A DNA stretch of 64,000 nucleotides from Agitococcus sp. (GCA_030646715.1 JAUSLJ010000031.1:1-64000), one strand, 5' to 3'; numbered from the stretch's first letter, positions 47,775 to 57,850 are shown. The notes: generated by a model from the letters alone, not told the origin. Translations and numbers: made by a program.

Positions 47775-49139
47775 ATGAGTATTTTACAAATCGTTTTAGC
47801 AGCGATTATTGTCTTAGGCCCTCTGATTGCCATTCATGAGTTTGGCCATTTTTGGGTGGCTAGGCGTTTAGGCGTTAAGGTCTTAACTTTTTCTATTGGC
47901 TTTGGCCCCGCACTCGCCAAATGGCGTGGTAAAGACGGTGTCGATTATCAAATAGCTGCCATTCCATTGGGTGGCTATGTGCGTATGGCCGATGAGCGTG
48001 AAGGTGAAGTGCCTGTCGAAGACCTTCCTAAAGCGTTTAATCGTCAACCTGTATTTGCTCGTATGGCGATTGTTGCCGCAGGCCCCTTGATCAACCTATT
48101 GTTTGCAGTGTTTTTATTTTGGATTTTGTTTTTACAAGGCACAGAAACCTTAAAAACAGTCGTAGGTACTGTTAAACCGAATACTCCTGCCGCTTTAGCG
48201 GGCTTGCAAGTGGGTGATGAAATTGTCGCGGTCGATGCTCAAAAAACCTCCGATTGGGAAGCAGTTACCTACGCTTTGGTTGATCGTATCGGTGAAGACG
48301 GTTTAGTGTCATTATCGGTCATAAGTGCCAATGCTACCGAAGCACATCTCATCAAATTGCCCATCAGCAATTATTTAAATAAATCGGGTCAAGACCCGTT
48401 ATCAGCATTAGGTTTTACCCCGTATCAACCGCCAATTAAGCCGATTATTGGCGAAATAGTCTCGGGAGGCCCCGCAGCTCAACAAGGTTTGCAAGTCGGT
48501 GATACCGTCGTTATGGCGAATAATCAAGCGATTAATACGTGGCAAGATTTTGTGGCAGTGGTGAGGACTCATCCTGAGCAGGCCATAGCAACGCAAGTAC
48601 AACGTCAAGGAAAAATCGTTAATTTAGTGTTAACACCACGCATGGAGCGCGACCAAATTGGTACCAAAGAAGGCAAGTTAGGTATTGGTGTACAGCGGCA
48701 ACCTTTTGATATTCCAGCACAATATATTCAAAAGCAAAATTATAATGTCATTACCGCTTTGGTGAAAGCTACCGAAAAAACCTATAATTTAATCACGATG
48801 ACGATTAGTTCACTGGGCAAAATGATTATTGGTTTAATCGGTTTAGATAATTTAAGTGGTCCTATAACCATTGCTAAAGTAGCAGGACATACCGCAGATT
48901 TAGGCTGGCAGGCAATGATTGGTTTTATGGCTTTATTAAGTGTCAGTCTAGGGGTGTTGAATTTATTGCCTATTCCTGTGTTAGATGGCGGACACCTTGT
49001 TTATTACACTTTTGAAGCCATCTTAGGCCGTCCGTTGTCCGACAGCGTGCAACAAGTGGGTTTGAAAATTGGTATTGCGGTCATGGGCAGCTTGATGTTT
49101 TTAGCTATTTTTAATGATTTAAGTCGATTATTCGGCTAG
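47775..49139 (+). CDS. rseP: RseP site-2 intramembrane metalloprotease
   Basis: Inner-membrane zinc protease; in E. coli it cleaves RseA to release sigma-E during envelope stress. The 454-residue product has the zinc motif HEFGH (about residues 21-25) in the first helix, two periplasmic PDZ domains (about 115-195 and 205-285) and the C-terminal NLLPIPVLDGGHL motif with the third zinc ligand. It sits directly before bamA, its usual neighbour; the stop codon shares a base with a possible GTG start of bamA. Confidence 0.96.
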   Translation: MSILQIVLAAIIVLGPLIAIHEFGHFWVARRLGVKVLTFSIGFGPALAKWRGKDGVDYQIAAIPLGGYVRMADEREGEVPVEDLPKAFNRQPVFARMAIVAAGPLINLLFAVFLFWILFLQGTETLKTVVGTVKPNTPAALAGLQVGDEIVAVDAQKTSDWEAVTYALVDRIGEDGLVSLSVISANATEAHLIKLPISNYLNKSGQDPLSALGFTPYQPPIKPIIGEIVSGGPAAQQGLQVGDTVVMANNQAINTWQDFVAVVRTHPEQAIATQVQRQGKIVNLVLTPRMERDQIGTKEGKLGIGVQRQPFDIPAQYIQKQNYNVITALVKATEKTYNLITMTISSLGKMIIGLIGLDNLSGPITIAKVAGHTADLGWQAMIGFMALLSVSLGVLNLLPIPVLDGGHLVYYTFEAILGRPLSDSVQQVGLKIGIAVMGSLMFLAIFNDLSRLFG

Positions 49140-49153
49140 TGGAATTCTTTGTT

Positions 49154-51460
49154 ATGCACAAGCGGTTTATCTTCAATCAACTTTCTGCGGCAGTGGTAGG
49201 TTTAGTTTTAACGGTCAATGCGTCTGCGGATGATAGTCGATTTGTCGTTAAGGATATTCGCTTAGAAGGATTAATGCGTGTGTCGCCCGCCAATGTTTAT
49301 GCTCAATTGCCGTTAAGCAATGGCGACACCGTAGACAGCGAAAAAGTGGCGGCTGCAATTCGTGCCATGTTTAAAAGTGGTAATTTTGAAGATGTGATTT
49401 CCGAACGTGATGGTGATGTGTTGATTTTTAAAGTCACCGAGCGACCCGCGATTGCCACTATTAAGATCTCAGGTAACAAAGCCATTGATACCGACACCTT
49501 AAATAAAGCCTTAAAAGATGCAGGTTTAACCGAAGGTGAAGTATTAAAACGAGCGACTTTAGACCATATTAAAAGTGAGTTAGAACGCCAATATTTTGGT
49601 CAAGGGCGTTATGATGCGTCAATTGTGGTGACGAATGAAGCCAAACCTCGAAATCGTGTTGCTGTAGATATTAAAATTGATGAAGGTGATTCAGCGACGA
49701 TTAAAGCCATTAATATTGTCGGTAATACGGCTTTTCCTGATGAAGAGCTGATTAAACTTTTTCAATTGAAAAAAACGCACCTCACCTCATTTTTTAAAAG
49801 TGATGATAAATATGCCCGTGAAAAACTAACAGGCGATTTAGAAACTTTGCGTTCTTATTATTTGGATCGGGGTTATATTAATTTTAGCTTGAACTCTAAT
49901 CAAGTGACACTCAGTGCCGATAAAAAACATGTGTATATTGATATTAGTATTTCTGAAGGTGATAAATATACTTTTGGCGACACTAAAATATTAGGTGAGC
50001 TGCCTGTTGAAGAACAAGAGCTGCAAAAATTAATTATTATTAAAGCGGGAAAAACCTATTCTCAGCAATATGTTTCTGCCAGTTCTAAATTAATGACTCA
50101 TCGTTTAGGAACAGAAGGCTATTTATTTGCCGAAGTGAATCCGATTCCTGATATTAATACAGAAAAGAAAATTGTTAATATTAACTTTTTCGTCAATCCA
50201 GCGAAACAAACTTATGTTCGTCGGATTAATTTTAAAGGTAATGTCAAAACGGATGATCATGTGTTACGCCGCGAGATGCGTCAATTTGAGGGTAGTCTCG
50301 CCTCGACTGATAAAATTGATTTATCAAAATTACGCTTGCAACGCCTTGGTTTCTTTAAAGATGTCAATATTGAAACACCCAAAGTCCCTAATAGCAATGA
50401 TCAAGTCGATGTAAACGTCAATGTTGAAGAACAACCTTCAGGTTCACTCACTGCAAGTTTGGGTTATTCAGGCAGTTCAGGTTTTATTTTTAGTTTAGGT
50501 GTTAGTCAAAACAATTTTTTAGGCACAGGTAATAAAGTGTCGATTAACTTGAATCGCTCAGATACCAGTGACTCGTATAATTTATCGTTCTTAGACCCTT
50601 ATTTTACGGTAGATGGTGTCAGTCGTGGTTATAATCTTTATTATAAAAAAACCAAGCTCGACTCATTAAATGTGAGTCGTTATGCGACTGATTCTAAAGG
50701 TGCGAGTTTAACCTTCGGCTATCCGATTGATGAAACAAAAAGTATTAGTTTTTCTTTGGGTGTAGATCAAACAGATATTACCCAAGGGACATTAGCCTCA
50801 CAAGTAGTACAAAACTTTATCAAGGAGTATGGTAATAGTATTAATACCTACACCAGCTCTGTGGCGTGGAGTTACAGTACATTAAATCGGGGTGTATTTG
50901 CTGATAGGGGAGCATCGCAACGCTTAAGTTTAGATTTTGCGTTACCCATGAGTGATGTTAGTTATTTGAAATTATCGTATAACGGGCAATTATATGTACC
51001 TATTAATGATAGTTTAACGGTGCGTTTACGTACGGACTTGGGTTTTGGTGATAGTTTACCGTTTTATCGCAATTTCTTTGCGGGTGGTTATGGTTCAGTG
51101 CGTGGTTATCGAGATAATACCTTAGGGCCACGCAGCCCTTCATTTGTCGGCGATCCTGATCCTGAAATTGTTGGCGGTAATATCCTAGTTGAAAACTCAG
51201 TCGAACTCATTGTGCCCACACCGTTTGCCAAAAATAACCGTCAGTTACGGACAGTATTGTTCGTTGATTCTGGCATGGTTTATGACCGAGGCAGTGCCGA
51301 TTATAGTTTTGATTTAGGGGATTTGCGTTATAGCGCGGGGGTGTCATTGGCGTGGTTAACCGCTATTGGTCCTTTGTCGTTTAGTATTTCTAAACCATTT
51401 AACTCACAATTAAACGATGAGAAACAATCGTTTCAATTTACCATTGGACAGCCACTTTAA
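49154..51460 (+). CDS. bamA: Outer membrane protein assembly factor BamA
   Basis: Core of the BAM complex that inserts beta-barrel proteins. The 768-residue product has a signal peptide (AAVVGLVLTVNASA), five POTRA domains (about 20-420) and a 16-strand barrel. The conserved loop-6 VRGY motif is present in GSVRGYRDNTLGP. The final residues are FTIGQPL: the last residue is Leu where most BamA proteins end in Phe or Trp. The ATG at 49154 is chosen to give a standard signal peptide; a GTG at 49139 overlapping the rseP stop is an alternative. Confidence 0.96.
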   Translation: MHKRFIFNQLSAAVVGLVLTVNASADDSRFVVKDIRLEGLMRVSPANVYAQLPLSNGDTVDSEKVAAAIRAMFKSGNFEDVISERDGDVLIFKVTERPAIATIKISGNKAIDTDTLNKALKDAGLTEGEVLKRATLDHIKSELERQYFGQGRYDASIVVTNEAKPRNRVAVDIKIDEGDSATIKAINIVGNTAFPDEELIKLFQLKKTHLTSFFKSDDKYAREKLTGDLETLRSYYLDRGYINFSLNSNQVTLSADKKHVYIDISISEGDKYTFGDTKILGELPVEEQELQKLIIIKAGKTYSQQYVSASSKLMTHRLGTEGYLFAEVNPIPDINTEKKIVNINFFVNPAKQTYVRRINFKGNVKTDDHVLRREMRQFEGSLASTDKIDLSKLRLQRLGFFKDVNIETPKVPNSNDQVDVNVNVEEQPSGSLTASLGYSGSSGFIFSLGVSQNNFLGTGNKVSINLNRSDTSDSYNLSFLDPYFTVDGVSRGYNLYYKKTKLDSLNVSRYATDSKGASLTFGYPIDETKSISFSLGVDQTDITQGTLASQVVQNFIKEYGNSINTYTSSVAWSYSTLNRGVFADRGASQRLSLDFALPMSDVSYLKLSYNGQLYVPINDSLTVRLRTDLGFGDSLPFYRNFFAGGYGSVRGYRDNTLGPRSPSFVGDPDPEIVGGNILVENSVELIVPTPFAKNNRQLRTVLFVDSGMVYDRGSADYSFDLGDLRYSAGVSLAWLTAIGPLSFSISKPFNSQLNDEKQSFQFTIGQPL

Positions 51461-51491
51461 GCGTCCTTTTATTCACTGTTAGGAGAGGGTT

Positions 51492-51992
51492 ATGCGTTTT
51501 ACATCATGGGCAGTTGTGGCAGCATTAACGGTCGTGTCGTTGCCAACGTTTGCGGGTAATGTTGCTGTGGCAGACAGTCAAATGGCGATTATGGCGACCG
51601 ATGCCGCTAAAAAAACATTCGATAAACTGAATGCTGATATGAAACCGCAACGTGATCGTCTAGAGGCTTTACAGAAGGATATTGCGGGCTTTCGAGAAAA
51701 ATTCCAAAAAAATGCATCGGTGATGAGTGATAAAGATAAGCGCGAGTTAACTAAACAAGCTGAAGCTAAAGTTGCCGAATTCAATACGTTGGCTGATGCC
51801 TTGCAAAAACGCGCCCAAGAAGTACAACAGGATATGTTGAAAAGCTTGATTCCTAAAACCGAAGTCGTGGTCGAAGAGCTTCGTAAAGCAGGTAATTACG
51901 ACATTATTATCGAAAAGAAAAATGTTATTTTTGCTGATCCTTCGGTTGATTTGACGAAAAAAATCACTGAAAAGTTGAATGCAGCGAAATAA
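51492..51992 (+). CDS. skp: Periplasmic chaperone Skp/OmpH
   Basis: Trimeric periplasmic chaperone that holds unfolded outer membrane proteins for BamA. The 166-residue product has a signal peptide (SWAVVAALTVVSLPTFAG), an N-terminal strand with VAVADSQMAIMATDAAKK, a long charged coiled coil (about 40-130) and the C-terminal strand YDIIIEKKNVIFADPSVD. GGAGAGGG precedes the ATG. It directly follows bamA; a REP element separates it from lpxD. Confidence 0.93.
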   Translation: MRFTSWAVVAALTVVSLPTFAGNVAVADSQMAIMATDAAKKTFDKLNADMKPQRDRLEALQKDIAGFREKFQKNASVMSDKDKRELTKQAEAKVAEFNTLADALQKRAQEVQQDMLKSLIPKTEVVVEELRKAGNYDIIIEKKNVIFADPSVDLTKKITEKLNAAK

Positions 51993-52001
51993 TTAGCCAA
52001 A

Positions 52002-52164
52002 TAAGTACTCGAGCGATAGTTTGTTTATATCTTCCTTCGCACTGAGTTTGTCGTGCTTCGTCAGGCTCAGCATGAATGTATAAGAAATAAACCGCTCGCC
52101 CAGAGCTTGTCGAAGGGTGGTTTGACAGGCTCACCATAAACGATGAAACGTTCGTTTAAGTACT
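52002..52164. repeat. REP-type palindromic element with 8-bp direct repeats
   Basis: Four arms of the GAGCTTGTCGAAG / CAGGCTCA family lie between 52040 and 52133. The unit is bounded by TAAGTACT at 52002-52009 and 52157-52164. Because AGTACT is self-complementary, the ends could be target duplications or inverted termini. It fills most of the 236-bp skp-lpxD gap; the remaining lpxD-proximal part has only a GAAGAAGAAG purine run as ribosome site. Confidence 0.75.
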
Positions 52165-52228
52165 AAGTCAGTTGTGTAAGGGGGGAGTCTTCAACAATTC
52201 CCTTCAGCAAAATCGAAGAAGAAGAAAT

Positions 52229-53287
52229 ATGCAAACGTGGACGTTAAATGATATTGCTCAGTTAGTGGGGGCGGCTGTACGTGGTAATGCTAATCATGCC
52301 ATTGATGGCTTAGCCACGCTAAAAAGCGCAACAGAGACGCAATTAAGTTTTTTAGCCAATCCCTTATACAGTGCGGCGTTAGTATCGACACAAGCGGGTG
52401 CGGTATTATTACGTCCCGAAGATGCCGAAACGTATCAGGGGAATGCACTGTTAGTTGCCAATCCTTATGCTGCTTATGCTCAATTAACCCATCATTTTGA
52501 TCGTACGCCTAAACCCTTAGCGGGTCATCATCCACAGGCAGTAATTAGTGCTTTGGCAGTAATTGACTCTTCAGTCAGTATTGGTGCCTGTGCAGTGGTG
52601 GCCGAAGATGCAGTGATTGGAGCAGGTTCTATAGTTGAGGCAGGTGCTATTATAGGTGCGCGTGTGCATATTGGTCGTAACTGTCGAATTCGTGCCAATG
52701 CCGTGATACACCATGATTGTGTCATTGGCGATCGAGTGACTATTCATTCTGGCGCGATTATTGGTGACGATGGATTTGGTTTTGCGCCGCATCAAGGTCG
52801 TTGGCATAAAATTGCACAAATAGGCCGTGTGGTTTTACATAATGATGTCGATATTGGTTCAAATACCACAATTGATCGTGGCGCGTTAGACGATACGATA
52901 ATTCATGAAGGCGCAATTATTGATAATCAAGTTCATATTGCCCATAACGTAGTGATTGGTGCTCATACCGCGATTGCAGGCTGTTGTGGTATTTCGGGTA
53001 GTACTACTATTGGCGCGCATTGTGTATTAGCGGGTGGAGTGGGTTTAGTAGGCCACATCGAAATTTGTGATAAAGTCCATATCACTGGCATGACCATGAT
53101 TACCAAGTCGATTACCAAATCGGGTAGTTACTCCTCTGGCACGGCATTTGATAGCACGGATAATTGGAAAAAAATGGCCGTTCGTCTAAAAAAACTCGAT
53201 GATATGGCCAAACGTATGCGCGAATTAGAGAAACTTGTGCAACAATTATCCCCACCCACACGAGATGAGAGTGAGCATGACGGATAG
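52229..53287 (+). CDS. lpxD: UDP-3-O-acyl-glucosamine N-acyltransferase
   Basis: Third step of lipid A synthesis. The 352-residue product has an N-terminal uridine-binding domain ([18 protein letters not shown]), a long left-handed beta-helix with hexapeptides (about 100-290), the [19 protein letters not shown] and [17 protein letters not shown] segments holding the catalytic His, and a C-terminal helix. The ATG at 52229 follows a GAAGAAGAAG run. It overlaps fabZ by 11 bp. Confidence 0.97.
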   Translation: MQTWTLNDIAQLVGAAVRGNANHAIDGLATLKSATETQLSFLANPLYSAALVSTQAGAVLLRPEDAETYQGNALLVANPYAAYAQLTHHFDRTPKPLAGHHPQAVISALAVIDSSVSIGACAVVAEDAVIGAGSIVEAGAIIGARVHIGRNCRIRANAVIHHDCVIGDRVTIHSGAIIGDDGFGFAPHQGRWHKIAQIGRVVLHNDVDIGSNTTIDRGALDDTIIHEGAIIDNQVHIAHNVVIGAHTAIAGCCGISGSTTIGAHCVLAGGVGLVGHIEICDKVHITGMTMITKSITKSGSYSSGTAFDSTDNWKKMAVRLKKLDDMAKRMRELEKLVQQLSPPTRDESEHDG

Positions 53288-53747
53288 TATCCTGCAATTA
53301 CCCATTTATACTCAGCAAATTAAAGAATTGTTGCCGCATCGTTATCCCTTTTTGTTAGTAGATCGGGTGACGGAAATTGAGTTAGGGCGTTCGATTACGG
53401 GCTATAAAAATGTCTCTATTAATGAAGAGATGTTTAACGGGCATTTTCCTGGTTGTCCGATTATGCCAGGGATGTTGATTTTAGAAGCAATGGCGCAAAT
53501 TTCGGGCATTCTTGGTTTTTTAACCAGCGGCAAACGTCCTGCCGATGGCCATATCTATTTATTTGTCGGTGCGGATAACTCGCGTTTTAAACGTCAAGTT
53601 GTTCCGGGCGATTGTTTGATATTACAGTCGGAGTTTGTGACCAGTAAGCGTCATATTCATAAATTTGCGTGTCGTGCCATGGTTGGTAATGAACTCGCAG
53701 CCAGTGCCGAAATTTTAGTGGCAGAGCAGCAGGTTATATCCCCATGA
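53277..53747 (+). CDS. fabZ: (3R)-hydroxyacyl-ACP dehydratase
   Basis: Hot-dog-fold dehydratase of type II fatty acid synthesis that also balances 3-hydroxyacyl-ACP supply to LpxA. The 156-residue product has [14 protein letters not shown], the active-site [19 protein letters not shown] (His and Glu) and [10 protein letters not shown]-like core [13 protein letters not shown]. The ATG at 53277 lies inside the lpxD 3' end, and the stop overlaps lpxA by 4 bp (ATGA). Confidence 0.97.
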   Translation: MTDSILQLPIYTQQIKELLPHRYPFLLVDRVTEIELGRSITGYKNVSINEEMFNGHFPGCPIMPGMLILEAMAQISGILGFLTSGKRPADGHIYLFVGADNSRFKRQVVPGDCLILQSEFVTSKRHIHKFACRAMVGNELAASAEILVAEQQVISP

Positions 53748-54520
53748 ACATACATCCCACCGCGATTATTGATAGCCAAGCTATTTTAGCCGATGATGTC
53801 ACTGTTGGTGCGTATAGTATTATTGGCGCGGAAGTAGAACTAGGCGCAGGTTGTGAAATTGGCTCGCATGTGGTGATTAAAGGGCCAACCAAAATTGGTA
53901 AAAATAACCGTATTTTTCAATTTGCCAGCGTTGGTGACGATTGCCAAGACAAAAAATATAAAGGTGAGCGGACATTCTTAGAGATTGGCGATAATAACGT
54001 CATCCGCGAAACCTGTACTATTCATCGTGGTACCGTGCAAGATCAGTCGATTACTCGGATTGGCAGTAATAACTTGTTTATGGTCAATGTTCATATTGCC
54101 CATGATTGTATCGTCGGGAATGATTGTGTATTTGCTAATAATGCGGGTTTGGCAGGCCATGTTCATGTCGGTGATGGCGTGATTTTTGGTGGTAATACCG
54201 GCGTGCATCAGTTTTGCCAAATTGGTTCTTATGCCATGATGGGCGGTGCTAGTTTGGTGTTAAAAGATATTCCTGCTTTTGTTATGGTGTCTGGTAATCC
54301 AGCACAAGCAGCGGGGATGAATTTTGAAGGCATGCGTCGTCGCGGTTGGTCGAGTGAAACCATTACTTTATTAAAACGCGCCTATAAAATCGTTTATCGC
54401 CAAGGCCTAACTTTAGACGTGGCGATAGCCCAACTTGAGCAAGATATTCTGCCAATTTGTCCTGAATCGGCGATGTTTATTGATACCTTAAAATCAGCAA
54501 CACGCGGTATTACTCGCTAA
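53744..54520 (+). CDS. lpxA: UDP-N-acetylglucosamine acyltransferase
   Basis: First step of lipid A synthesis. The 258-residue product has hexapeptide beta-helix repeats from residue 2 to about 190 and the catalytic-His segment [20 protein letters not shown]. Conserved [20 protein letters not shown] and [18 protein letters not shown] follow, before a helical C-terminus. It overlaps fabZ by 4 bp. Unusually, lpxB does not follow directly: a terminator-like hairpin and a methyltransferase gene intervene. Confidence 0.97.
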   Translation: MNIHPTAIIDSQAILADDVTVGAYSIIGAEVELGAGCEIGSHVVIKGPTKIGKNNRIFQFASVGDDCQDKKYKGERTFLEIGDNNVIRETCTIHRGTVQDQSITRIGSNNLFMVNVHIAHDCIVGNDCVFANNAGLAGHVHVGDGVIFGGNTGVHQFCQIGSYAMMGGASLVLKDIPAFVMVSGNPAQAAGMNFEGMRRRGWSSETITLLKRAYKIVYRQGLTLDVAIAQLEQDILPICPESAMFIDTLKSATRGITR

Positions 54521-54542
54521 GTTATTCCTTCCTGCGATTTTT

Positions 54543-54588
54543 CCCCTCCCTGTCTTGATGAGTTCAGGGTAGGGTGCGGTATTTTTTT
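54543..54588 (+). terminator. Terminator-like hairpin after lpxA
   Basis: CCCTCCCTG pairs with CAGGGTAGGG (one bulged T) around a 12-nt loop, followed after six bases by a T7 run. It ends 2 bp before the methyltransferase ATG, so that gene has no visible Shine-Dalgarno site. Confidence 0.65.
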
Positions 54589-54590
54589 CT

Positions 54591-55868
54591 ATGTTCCGTT
54601 ATCGCAAAGATGCTCATTCGGCAGCCGTTACCCAAGACTATGTCTTTCAACAACTGATTCCTTATATAGGCAATAAGCGACGGTTGTTGAGTGTCATTCT
54701 GCAAGCGATTAACCGTACAGGTATCAATCCGCGTCAAGCCACTTTTTTGGATTTGTTTGCGGGTAGCGGTGTCGTGTCGCGTATGGCGAAAAAGTGTGGC
54801 TTTCGGGTGTTGTCGAATGATTGGGAACCATATTCAGCCGCACTTAATCAATGTTATATCACCTGTAATCATGAGCCGACTTTTACTGAGTTGGGCGGTT
54901 ATGAAAACGTCATTGATTACTTGAATGCGGTTAATCCGATAGAAGATTGGGTGACAAGGCATTTATGCCCAAGCCACGATACGCATTTTGATACTCAATC
55001 CGACCGTATGTTTTTTACCCGTGAGAATGGCTTACGCATAGATGCTATGCGCGAACAAATTGAAGCATGGGATGAAACGCAGTTAATTACCCCATTTGAA
55101 AAGTCCTGTTTATTAGCACCTTTGTTATATCAAGCCTGTTATAGCAGCAATACCAGTGGTGTTTTTAAAGCTTTTCATCACGGTTGGGGAGGGAAAACGA
55201 GCACTGCGTTAACGCGTATTTTGTCACCGTTGCAATTAAGTCCTGTCGTTTTTTATGATAACCAGCGGGCTAATCAAGTTTATCAACAAGACGCTTTATC
55301 ATTGGTGAAAGATTTACTGTCCATCAATACGCCGATTGATATTGCGTATTTAGACCCACCCTATAATCAACACTCCTATGGCAGTAATTACCATGTGTTA
55401 AACAGTTTAACGCTGTGGGATAAGCCATTAGTCACTGAAAAAATACAGGGGCGTAATAAAGGCGCGATTCGTCGTGATTGGCGTACCGAACGGCGCAGTG
55501 CGTATAATTATCGTGGTGAAGCAGAGCAAGCGTTTTGGGCGTTATTAACCCATTTAGAAGCGCGATATATTTTGGCCAGTTATAGCACTGAAGGGCTGAT
55601 CAGTGTCGAACAGATTGTGACCATGTGTTTGCAGCGTGGTCATACCGAAGTGATGTGTTATGCCCATAAACGTTATCGTGTTAGTGCACAACGGGTGTCT
55701 GCTAAACCGATTACTGTTGAGTTCGTGTTGATTATTAATACACAAAAAAAACATCGTGGTTTAAGTGTTGATGCGCTCTGTGAGAAAATTCGACTTGCAG
55801 AAATAGCCGCACTTCACCATCATGCCGAAATGGTATCTTCATTAAAGACTGACGCAGTCAATGCCTAA
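54591..55868 (+). CDS. D12-class N6-adenine DNA methyltransferase (orphan)
   Basis: A 425-residue S-adenosylmethionine-dependent DNA methylase of the D12/Dam-like class (COG3392-like). Motifs in order: LIPYIGNKRRLL at the N-terminus, SAM-binding FLDLFAGSGVVSRMAKKCGF (about 48-67), a target-recognition region, and catalytic IAYLDPPYNQHSYGSNY (about 251-267). The DPPY motif marks adenine-N6 methylation. No restriction gene is adjacent, so it is an orphan. It splits the normally contiguous lpxA-lpxB pair and its start follows a T-run without a ribosome-binding site. The target sequence cannot be read from the protein. Confidence 0.88.
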   Translation: MFRYRKDAHSAAVTQDYVFQQLIPYIGNKRRLLSVILQAINRTGINPRQATFLDLFAGSGVVSRMAKKCGFRVLSNDWEPYSAALNQCYITCNHEPTFTELGGYENVIDYLNAVNPIEDWVTRHLCPSHDTHFDTQSDRMFFTRENGLRIDAMREQIEAWDETQLITPFEKSCLLAPLLYQACYSSNTSGVFKAFHHGWGGKTSTALTRILSPLQLSPVVFYDNQRANQVYQQDALSLVKDLLSINTPIDIAYLDPPYNQHSYGSNYHVLNSLTLWDKPLVTEKIQGRNKGAIRRDWRTERRSAYNYRGEAEQAFWALLTHLEARYILASYSTEGLISVEQIVTMCLQRGHTEVMCYAHKRYRVSAQRVSAKPITVEFVLIINTQKKHRGLSVDALCEKIRLAEIAALHHHAEMVSSLKTDAVNA

Positions 55869-55902
55869 GTCCAGAATTTAATACAGCTTAACAAGGCTCA
55901 AT

Positions 55903-57066
55903 ATGTCTGAAATTCAGCGTCCTTTGGTATTTGGTGTGATTGCGGGTGAGGTTTCTGGCGATACCTTAGGCGCAGGGCTGATTCACGCACTAAAACAACA
56001 TTACCCCGATGCGCGTTTTGTCGGTATTTGTGGCTCTCAGATGATGGCCGAAGGCGGTGAGTCATGGTTTCCATTAGAGCGACTCTCAGTGATGGGTTTA
56101 GTCGAAGTTTTAGGCCGAATTAAAGAGTTACTGAATATTCGTGAGCAAGTTATTCAGCGTTTTATTGCCGAAAAAATTGATGTTTTTATTGGTATTGATG
56201 CCCCCGATTTTAACCTAGGTGTCGCGGCTAAATTAAAAGCCGCAGGCATTAAAACGGTACATTATGTCAGCCCGTCGGTATGGGCATGGCGGCAAGGACG
56301 GATTCATAAAATCAAAGCGGCTGTCGATTTAATGCTCTGTTTATTGCCATTTGAAAAAGCCTTTTATGACCAACATCAATTACCTGCGGTATTTGTTGGT
56401 CATCCCTTAGCAGACAGCATCCCTTTAGTAAATGATACGACACAAGCGCGTCAACAATTGGGATTAGCTGCTGATAAAAAATTGATCGCCTTATTACCGG
56501 GCAGTCGAGGTGGTGAAGTATCGCGCTTGGCTGAGCCTTTATTTGCGGCGGCACAATTAATTCTGAAAAAATATCCTCATGCCGAGTTTATTATTCCTGC
56601 GATTAATCCCCACAGAAAACATCAAATTAGCGACTTATTAACGGCAGCAGGTTTAAAAGCACAAATCTTTGATGATAGTTACGGTGCTGGCGTAGGACGT
56701 TTAGTGATGAGTGCCGCCGATGTGGTAGTTTTGGCTTCAGGGACGGCAACTTTAGAAGCGATGCTGCTGAAAAAGCCGATGGTGGTGGTTTATAAATTAC
56801 ATTGGCTCACATATTGGATTGTGCGTTGGCTGTCGAGCGCCAAGTTTATTAGCCTGCCGAATTTATTAGCGGATGAACGATTAGTGCCTGAGTTAGTGCA
56901 GCAAGAGGCCGATGCGCCTGCCATTGCCAAAGCGGTATTTAACTGCTTAGATGATGCGCCGCATCGTCAACAACTGGTGAACCAATTTACGCAGTTACAC
57001 CAAAGTTTACAGGTCAATGCCAGTGAAACAGGTGCATTGGCGATTATTAAATTGCTTAATCAATGA
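55903..57066 (+). CDS. lpxB: Lipid-A-disaccharide synthase
   Basis: GT-B-fold glycosyltransferase that joins UDP-diacylglucosamine and lipid X. The 387-residue product has N-terminal VIAGEVSGDTLGAGLIHAL, DAPDFNLGVAAKLK, VSPSVWAWRQGR and LPGSRGGEVSRL, and C-terminal ASGTATLEAML. AAGG precedes the ATG. It follows the inserted methyltransferase gene by 34 bp and precedes rnhB. Confidence 0.97.
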   Translation: MSEIQRPLVFGVIAGEVSGDTLGAGLIHALKQHYPDARFVGICGSQMMAEGGESWFPLERLSVMGLVEVLGRIKELLNIREQVIQRFIAEKIDVFIGIDAPDFNLGVAAKLKAAGIKTVHYVSPSVWAWRQGRIHKIKAAVDLMLCLLPFEKAFYDQHQLPAVFVGHPLADSIPLVNDTTQARQQLGLAADKKLIALLPGSRGGEVSRLAEPLFAAAQLILKKYPHAEFIIPAINPHRKHQISDLLTAAGLKAQIFDDSYGAGVGRLVMSAADVVVLASGTATLEAMLLKKPMVVVYKLHWLTYWIVRWLSSAKFISLPNLLADERLVPELVQQEADAPAIAKAVFNCLDDAPHRQQLVNQFTQLHQSLQVNASETGALAIIKLLNQ

Positions 57067-57109
57067 AACTAGATTTAGGCATCACTTAAGTCATATAAGA
57101 GTATAGAAC

Positions 57110-57718
57110 GTGGAATTAGCGCAAATTTTACAACAATATCGCTTGATTGCAGGCGTTGATGAAGTAGGTCGCGGCCCTTTAGTCGGCGCAGTAGTGACAT
57201 CGGCGGTGATTTTAGACCCGAATAATCCGATTGAAGGTTTAAATGACTCGAAAAAACTGACCGAAAAAAAGCGTGAAGCTTTAGCGATAGAAATCCGAGC
57301 CAAAGCCTTGGCATGGAGTTTAGGTCGGGCTGAGCGTTTAGAAATAGATGAAATTAATATTTTAAAAGCGACGATGTTAGCTATGCAGCGTGCGGTAAAT
57401 GGTTTAACGGTTCATCCTGAGTTTGTGCTGATTGATGGCAATAAATGCCCGATTTTGACGTATCCCTCTCAAGCGATTGTTAAGGGCGATGCGTTGGTGG
57501 CGGCTATTAGTGCGGCGAGTATTTTGGCAAAAGTAAGCCGCGATGCAGAAATGTTGGCGCTGCATGATAAATATCCACATTATGGTTTTGCTGACCATAA
57601 AGGCTATCCAACGGCTAAACATTTGGCGGCGTTAAAAAAGCATGGCCCGATTATGGAGCATCGTCGTTCGTTTGCGCCTGTGCGTGATGAGTTGGGGCGG
57701 AGGTTGTTGGCGATGTGA
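57110..57718 (+). CDS. rnhB: Ribonuclease HII
   Basis: Removes misincorporated ribonucleotides and RNA-DNA hybrids. The 202-residue product has the active-site motif [14 protein letters not shown] (Asp-Glu), [14 protein letters not shown], the Asp in FVLIDGNK, and [18 protein letters not shown]. It starts with GTG at 57110. It ends the conserved lpx cluster; dnaE, which often follows in relatives, is absent and an accessory region begins. Confidence 0.95.
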   Translation: MELAQILQQYRLIAGVDEVGRGPLVGAVVTSAVILDPNNPIEGLNDSKKLTEKKREALAIEIRAKALAWSLGRAERLEIDEINILKATMLAMQRAVNGLTVHPEFVLIDGNKCPILTYPSQAIVKGDALVAAISAASILAKVSRDAEMLALHDKYPHYGFADHKGYPTAKHLAALKKHGPIMEHRRSFAPVRDELGRRLLAM

Positions 57719-57750
57719 TGGAGTGCAAAATAAGGAAAGAAGACGTGAGC

Positions 57751-57787
57751 ATCTATCCATGATTCAAGTATATGGATAGATTGTTTT
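57751..57787 (+). terminator. Terminator after rnhB
   Basis: ATCTATCCAT / ATGGATAGAT, a perfect 10-bp stem with an 11-nt loop followed by TGTTTT. It marks the end of the housekeeping cluster. Confidence 0.75.
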
Positions 57788-57834
57788 AATGGCTAAATCA
57801 CTCCCTGAAACCAATAAATTACAAAATTAACGTA

Positions 57835-57850
57835 TCCACCCCATTCTGTC
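57835..57850 (+). promoter_or_regulatory. Shared 16-bp upstream motif, copy 1
   Basis: TCCACCCCATTCTGTC begins exactly 66 bp before the WYL-regulator ATG. An identical copy begins exactly 66 bp before the start of the small-protein gene at 60850. CCATTCTGT recurs 32 bp downstream (57873). It is probably a promoter-linked operator; binding by the WYL protein is inferred. Confidence 0.6.
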
